A DNA stretch of 64,000 nucleotides from Romanomermis culicivorax (Eukaryota; Nematoda; Enoplea; Mermithida; Mermithidae), in NCBI GenBank assembly GCA_963922205.1, contig CAWUHX010000537.1, positions 1 through 64,000 of the forward strand. The letters run 5' to 3'. Shown piece after piece: positions 57,901 to 64,000 of this stretch. Each line of letters opens with the position of its first letter. Positions within the stretch are counted from its first letter, which is position 1. The notes under the pieces are model-generated. The model was not told where the DNA came from. It did no database searches and saw only the letters and a program-made list of their open reading frames with translations. The position numbers and the translations under genes are program-made.

Positions 57901-60900
57901 TTGTTAAAAAATTGTGAATTTTTTTTTTTAATTTAAAATTTACTTTTCTCGAAATCTGTAAAATTTTTTTCTAGAAATTAGAATTTTTGTCAAAATTTCT
58001 AAAAATTAAGATTTCGTAAAAAAATTGTGAAATTATTTGTATAAATTTGAAATTTTTTCAAATTTCCAAAAAATCTGTAAATTTTTTGTAAAAATTTGGA
58101 ATTTTGTAAAAAATTCCTAAAAATACATCAATTTTTTTTGTAAAAATTAGAATTTTGTGGATATTTGTGAAATTTTTTGTACTTTTTATGAAACTTTTTT
58201 TTTCTAAACCAAAAATTTAGAATTTTCTGCGAATTTTTTTAATAAATTTCATAAAATTTGTAAGTTTGTAAAGTTTTGTGAATTTTTTTTTGAAATTTTG
58301 TAAAAATTTTACAAATATTTTAAAATTTATTGTAAAAATTAGAATTCGTAAAAATATGTGAAATTTTATGTAAAAATTTATCATTTTGTAAAAGTTTCTA
58401 AAATGTTTTAAAAAATTTCTGTAAAAATTAAGATTTCGTAAAAAAATTGTGAAATTATTTGTATAAATTTGAAATTTTTTGAAATTTCCAAAAAATCTTT
58501 AATTTTTTTGTAAAAATTTGAAATTTTGTAAAAAATTCCTAAAAATGCCTTAATTGTTTTGTAAAAATTAGAATTTTGTGGATATTTGTGAAATTTTTTG
58601 CGTAAATTCGAAAGTTTGTGAAAATTCTTAGAATACTTTGAATTGTTTTGTAAAATTTAGAATTTGGTTAAGAAATTGTGAATTTTTTTTTAAATTTAAA
58701 ATTTACTTTTCTAGAAATCTGTAAAATTTTTTTCTAGAAATTAGAATTTTTGTCAAAATTTCTTAAAATTAAGATTTCGTAAAAAAATTGTGAAATTATT
58801 TGTATAAATTTGAAATTTTTTGAAATTTCTAGAAAATCTGTAATTTTTTTGTAAAAATTTGGAATTTTGTGAAAAATTCAATTCTTTTGTAAAAATTAGA
58901 ATTTTGTGGATATTTGTAAAATTTTTTGTACTTTTTATGAAACTTTTTTTTTCTAAACCAAAAATTTAGAATTACCTGCGAATTTTTTTAATAAATTTCA
59001 TAAAATTTGTAAGTTTGTAAAGTTTTGTGAATTTTTTTTTGAAATTTTGTAAAAATTTTACAAATATTTTAAAGTTTATTGTAAAAATTGAAATTTGTAA
59101 AAATATGTGAAATTTTATGTAAAAATTTGGAATTTTGTAAAAGTTTCTAAAATGTTTTGAAAATTTTCTGTAAAAATTAAGATTTCGTAAAAAAATTGTG
59201 AAATTATTTGTATAAATTTGAAATTTTTTTAAATTTCTAGAAAATCTGTAATTTTTTTGTAAAAATTTGGAATTTTGTAAAAAATTCAATTTTTTTGTAA
59301 AAATTAGAATTTTGTGGATATTTGTAGAATTTTTTGTACTTTTTATGAAACTTTTTTTTTCTAAACCAAAAATTTAGAATTTTCTGCGAATTTTTTTAAT
59401 AAATTTCATAAAATTTGTAAGTTTGTAAAGTTTTATGAATTTTTTTTTTGAAATTTCGTAAAAATTTTACAAATATTTTAAAATTTATTGTAAAAATTAG
59501 AATTTGTAAAAATATGTGAAATTTTATGTAAAAATTTGGAATTTTGTAAAAGTTTCTAAAATGTTTTGAAAATTTTCTGTAAAAATTAAGATTTCGTAAA
59601 AAAATTGTGAAATTATTTGTATAAATTTGAAATTTTTTTAAATTTCTAGAAAATCTGTAAATTTTTTGTAAAAATTTGGAATTTTGTAGAAAATTCCTAA
59701 AAATGCATCAATTTTTTTTGTAAAAATTAGAATTTTGTGGATATTTGTAGAATTTTTTGTACTTTTTATGAAACTTTTTTTTTCTAAACCAAAAATTTAG
59801 AATTTTCTGCGAATTTTTTTAATAAATTTCATAAAATTTGTAAGTTTGTAAAGTTTTATGAATTTTTTTTTGAAATTTCGTAAAAATTTTACAAATATTT
59901 TAAAATTTGTTGTAAAAATTAAAATTTGTAAAAATATGTGAAATTTTATGTAAAAATTTGGAATTTTGTAAAAGTTTCTAAAATGTTTTGAAAATTTTCT
60001 GTAAAAATTAAGATTTCGTAAAAAAATTGTGAAATTATTTGTATAAATTTGAAATTTTTTGAAATTTCTAGAAAATCTGTAATTTTTTTGTAAAAATTTG
60101 GAATTTTGTAAAAAATTCAATTTTTTTGTAAAAATTAGAATTTTGTGGATATTTGTAGAATTTTTTGTACTTTTTATGAAACTTTTTTTTTCTAAACCAA
60201 AAATTTAGAATTTTCTGCGAATTTTTTTAATAAATTTCATAAAATTTGTAAGTTTGTAAAGTTTTATGAATTTTTTTTTTGAAATTTCGTAAAAATTTTA
60301 CAAATATTTTAAAATTTATTGTAAAAATTAGAATTTGTAAAAATATGTGAAATTTTATGTAAAAATTTGGAATTTTGTAAAAGGTTCTAAAATGTTTTGA
60401 AAATTTTCTGTAAAAATTAAGATTTCGTAAAAAAATTGTGAAATTATTCGTATAAATTTGAAATTTTTTGAAATTTCCAGAAAATCTGTAAATTTTTTGT
60501 AAAAATTTGAAATTTTGTAAAAAATTCCTAAAAATGCATCAATTTTTTTGTAAAAATTAGAATTTTGTATTTATTTGCGAAATTTTTTGTACTTTATATG
60601 AAACTTTTTTTTTCTAAACCAAAAATTAAGAATTTTCTGCAAATTTTTTTAATAAATTTCATAAAATTTGTAAGTTTGTAAAATTTTGTGAATTTTTTTT
60701 TTGAAATTTTGTAAAAATTTTACAAATATTTTAAAATTTATTGTAAAAATTAGAATTTGTAAAAATATGTGAAATTTTATGTAAAAATATGTGAAATTTT
60801 ATGTAAAAATTTGGAATTTTGTAAAAGTTTCTAAAATGTTTTGAAAATTTTCTGTAAAAATTAAGATTTCGTAAAAAAATTGTGAAATTATTTGTATAAA

Positions 60901-63660
60901 TTTGAAATTTTTTGAAATTTCTAGAAAATCTGTAATTTTTTTGTAAAAATTTGGAATTTTGTAAAAAATTCAATTTTTTTGTAAAAATTAGAATTTTGTG
61001 GATATTTGTGGAATTTTTGTACTTTTTATGAAACTTTTTTTTTCTAAACCAAAAATTTAGAATTTTCTGCGAATTTTTTTAATAAATTTCATAAAATTTG
61101 TAAGTTTGTAAAGTTTTATGAATTTTTTTTTTGAAATTTTGTAAAAATTTCACAAATATTTTAAAATTTATTGTAAAAATTAGAATTTGTAAAAATATGT
61201 GAAATTTTATGTAAAAATTTGGAATTTTGTAAAAGTTTCTAAAATGTTTTGAAAATTTTCTGTAAAAATTAAGATTTCGTAAAAAAATTGTGAAATTATT
61301 TGTATAAATTTGAAATTTTTCTAAATTTTCAAAAAATCTGTCAATTTTTTGTAAAAATTTGAAATTTTGTAAAAAATTCCTAAAAATGCATAGATTTTTT
61401 TGTAAAAATTAGAATTTTGTGGATATTTGTGAAATTTTTTGTGTAAATTCGAAAGTTTGTGAAAATTCTTAGAATACTTTGAATTGTTTTGTAAAATTTA
61501 TAATTTTGTTAAAAAATTGTGAATTTTTTTTTAAATTTAAAATTTACTTTTCTCGAAATCTGTAAAATTTTTTTCTAGAAATTAGAATTTTTGTCAAAAT
61601 TTCTAAAAATTAAGATTTCGTAAAAAAATTGTGAAATTATTTGTATATATTTGAAATTTTTCGAAATTTCCAAAAAATCTGTAAATTTTTTGTAAAAATT
61701 TGAAGTTTTGTAAAAAATTCCTAAAAATGCATCAATTTTTTTGTAAAAATTAGAATTTTGTGGATATTTGTGAAAGTTTTTGTGTAAATTCGAAAGTTTG
61801 TGAAAATTCTTAGAATACTCTGAATTGTTTTGTAAAATTTAGAATTTGGTTAAAAAATTGTGAATTTTTTTTTTTAATTTAAAGTTTACTTTTCTAGAAA
61901 TCTGTAAAATTTTTTTCTAGAAATTAGAATTTTTGTCAAAATTTCTAAAAATTAAGATTTCGTAAAAAAAATTGTGAAATTATTTGTATAAATTTGAAAT
62001 TTTTTGAAATTTCCAAAAAATCTGTAAATTTTTTGTAAAAATTTGGAATTTTGTAAAAAATTCCTAAAAATGCATCAATTTTTTCGTAAAAATTAGAATT
62101 TTGTGGATATTTGTGAAATTTTTTGTGTAAATTCGAAAGTTTGTGAAAATTCTTAGAATACTCTGAATTGTTTTGTAAAATTTAGAATTTGGTTAAAAAA
62201 TTGTGAATTTTTTTTTTTAATTTAAAATTTACTTTTCTTGAAATTTGTAAAATTTTTTTCTAGAAATTAGAATTTTTGTCAAAATTTCTAAAAATTAAGA
62301 TTTCGTAAAAAAATTGTGAGATTATTTGTATAAATTTGAAATTTTTTGAAATTTCCAAGAAATCTGTAAATTTTTTGTAAAAATTTGAAATTTTGTAAAA
62401 AATTCCTAAAAATGCATCAATTTTTTTTGTAAAAATTAGAATTTTGTGGATATTTTTGAAATTTTTGTGTAAATTTGAAAGTTTTTGAAATATCTTAGAA
62501 TACTTTAATTAGTTTTGTAAAATTTAGAATTTTGTTAAAAAATTGTGAATTTTTTTTTTAAATTTAAAATTTACTTTTCTAGAAATTAGAATTTTTGTCA
62601 AAATTTCTAAAAATTAAGATTTCGTAAAAAAATTGTGAAATTATTTGTATAAATTTGAAATTTTTTGAAATTTCCAAAAAATCTGTAAATTTTTTGTAAA
62701 AATTTGGAATTTTGAAAAATATTCCTAAAAATGCATCAATTTTTTGTAAAAATTAGAATTTTGTGGATATTTATGAAATTTTTTGCGTAAATTCGAAAGT
62801 TTGTGAAAATTCTTAGAATACTCTGAATTGTTTTGTAAAATTTAGAATTTGGTTAAAAAATTGTGAATTTTTTTTTTAAATTTAAAGTTTACTTTTCTAG
62901 AAATCTGTAAAATTTTTTTCTAGAAATTAGAATTTTTGTCAAAATTTCTAAAAATTAAGATTTCGTAAAAAAATTGTGAAATTATTTGTATAAATTTGAA
63001 ATTTTTTGAAATTTCTAGAAAATCTGTAATTTTTTTGTAAAAATTTGGAATTTTGTAAAAAATTCCTAAAAATGCATCAATTTTTTTGTAAAAATTAGAA
63101 TTTTGTGGATATTTGTGAAATTTTTTGTACTTTTTACGAAACTTTTTTTTTCTAAACCAAAAGTTTAGAATTTTCTGCGAAGTTTTTTAATAAATTTCAT
63201 AAAATTTGTAAGTTTGTAAAGTTTTAGGAATTTTTTTTTTGAAATTTTGTGAAAATTTTTCAAATATTTAAAAATTTATTGTAAAAATTAGAATTTGTAA
63301 AAATATGTGAAATTTTATGTAAAAATTTGGAATTTTGTAAAAGTTTCTAAAATGTTTTGAAAATTTTCTGTAAAAATTAAGATTTCGTAAAAAAATTGTG
63401 AAATTATTTGTAAAAATTTGAAATTTTGTAAAAAATACCTAAAAATGCATCAATTTTTTTGTAAAAATTAGAATTTTGTGGATATTTGTGAAATTTTTGT
63501 GTAAATTTGAAAGTTTGTGAAAATTCTTAGAATACTTTAAATTGTTTTGTAAAATTTAGAATTTTGTAAAAAATTGTGAATTTTTTTTTTAAATTTGAAA
63601 TTTACTTTCCTAGAAAAGTTTTTTTTTTCTAGAAATCAGAATTTTTGTCAAAATTTCAAA
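54900..63660. repeat. AT-rich higher-order array of two unit types (about 340 and 420 bases)
   Basis: The marker AAGATTTCGTAAAAAAATTG recurs 23 times from 55208 to 63381. Spacings fall into two main classes: about 320-345 (units with TTCGAAAGTTTGTGAAAATT) and about 400-443 (units with CTAAACCAAAAATTTAG). The two types are interleaved. Minus-strand open frames of about 80-107 codons in the long units recur with the array and have no independent support. Confidence 0.92.
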
Positions 63661-63746
63661 AATAGCAAAAAATTTATTCTAAAAATTGAAAAATTTTCGT
63701 AAAAAGTTCTTAAATATAAGAAAATTCATAAATTTTCCAAAAATTC

Positions 63747-63800
63747 CATTTTTTGAACCCAAATTTTTCGTGTTTCATTTTTAGTATAAATTTTTTTTAG
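63747..63800 (+). promoter_or_regulatory. splice-acceptor module before the LIM exon
   Basis: GAACCCAAATTTTTCGTGTT, then CATTTTTAGTATAA and TTTTTTTTAG, ending seven bases before the ATG. The strong T-run and AG so close to a start codon fit a spliced-leader trans-splice acceptor, common in nematodes; a cis-spliced 5' exon is the alternative. Confidence 0.55.
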
Positions 63801-63807
63801 CCAACAA

Positions 63808-64000
63808 ATGAACTGTCAACGTTGCAAACGCCAAATTTATTTCAACGACAAAATTGGACCTCTAAAAGATAAAACTTTCTACCACAAAGGTTGCTTCAAA
63901 TGTTGGATTTGCGGTTCGAGATTATTATTGAAAACTTACTGTAATAATCGTATCGATTCGCAAGATCGAGAAGTTTATTGTCAAAATCACGTGCCGACGC
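63808..64000 (+). CDS. LIM-domain protein, first coding exon (cut by window end)
   Basis: ATG at 63808; 64 codons remain open to the window edge. One full LIM zinc-binding domain: C3-x2-C6-x19-H26-x2-C29-x2-C32-x2-C35-x22-C58-x2-H61, which coordinates two zinc ions and mediates protein contacts. The surroundings KIGPLKDKTFYHKGCFKC and LLLKTYCNN, EVYCQNHVP and the position at the very N-terminus recall hillarin/LTD-1 proteins (LIM plus transglutaminase-like domain), cytoskeletal in known animals; CRP- or LASP-type proteins are possible. The rest lies outside the window, so the assignment is tentative. Confidence 0.85.
   Translation, partial: MNCQRCKRQIYFNDKIGPLKDKTFYHKGCFKCWICGSRLLLKTYCNNRIDSQDREVYCQNHVPT

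Noticed and set aside
58972..60973. Recurring minus-strand frames of about 80-107 codons beginning MNFLQNSKFLQ
   Set aside because: The near-identical copies recur with the long units of the AT-rich array; they are Phe/Lys/Asn-rich with no domain.

Overview
This is AT-rich, intron-rich eukaryotic DNA. A run of 119 TTAGGC hexamers (the nematode-type telomere repeat), very short introns of 53-69 nt next to kilobase ones, and a two-domain secreted C-type lectin all point to a nematode. The very high tandem-repeat load and a clear Fringe gene are unlike Caenorhabditis. A mermithid or another early-branching nematode is my guess only. More than 85 percent of the window is tandem or simple repeat, and nearly every long open frame in it is a by-product of those repeats (for example Leu/Phe/Cys/Val runs, LG or KP runs, and FIFI runs).

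The real coding content is a handful of split genes that I assembled by hand from splice signals, reading phase and conserved motifs. (1) On the minus strand, 235-9086, a five-exon gene encodes a 346-residue secreted protein with two C-type lectin domains. Its introns hold a CAAATAAA array, the interstitial telomere array plus a TTGTAAAGTTG array, and an ATGTTATAACAT array. (2) On the plus strand, the last three exons of an unrecognised cysteine-rich protein lie at 23587-28460. Its 5' exons were not found; they should lie to the left, within or beyond T-rich and hairpin repeats. (3) On the plus strand, 33285-51399, a complete seven-exon Fringe-type glycosyltransferase (311 residues, GT31 family) has an 11.9-kb first intron. 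(4) On the plus strand, 63808 to the window end, the first coding exon of a LIM-domain protein, perhaps of the hillarin/LTD-1 type, sits just after a strong splice acceptor. Two weaker candidates are an open frame near 10.1 kb (plus) and a possible exon at 12.7 kb (minus).

Layout: 1-230 tRNA-related repeat; 0.2-9.1 kb lectin gene; 9.1-11.3 kb the least repetitive stretch, between divergent units, with a heat-shock-element match; 11.3-12.7 kb and 13.0-15.2 kb the same TTGTAAAGTTG family in opposite orientations; 15.2-18.5 kb T-rich; 18.5-23.6 kb an array of about 60 hairpin units; 23.7-28.1 kb an A-rich higher-order array; 28.6-33.1 kb an array whose unit combines TATAAAA, CCGCCC, ATTGG and CTCCTCCCAC, directly upstream of Fringe; 33.3-51.4 kb Fringe; 51.5-53.7 kb a second ATGTTATAACAT array; 53.7-63.8 kb an AT-rich higher-order array ending at the LIM exon.

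Fringe modifies O-fucose on Notch EGF repeats, and the lectin is a secreted carbohydrate-recognition-fold protein. Nothing shows that the genes act in one pathway. What unites the window is that unrelated repeat families, many built around the heptamer CTTTACA or its complement, fill the introns and reach up to splice sites and coding ends.
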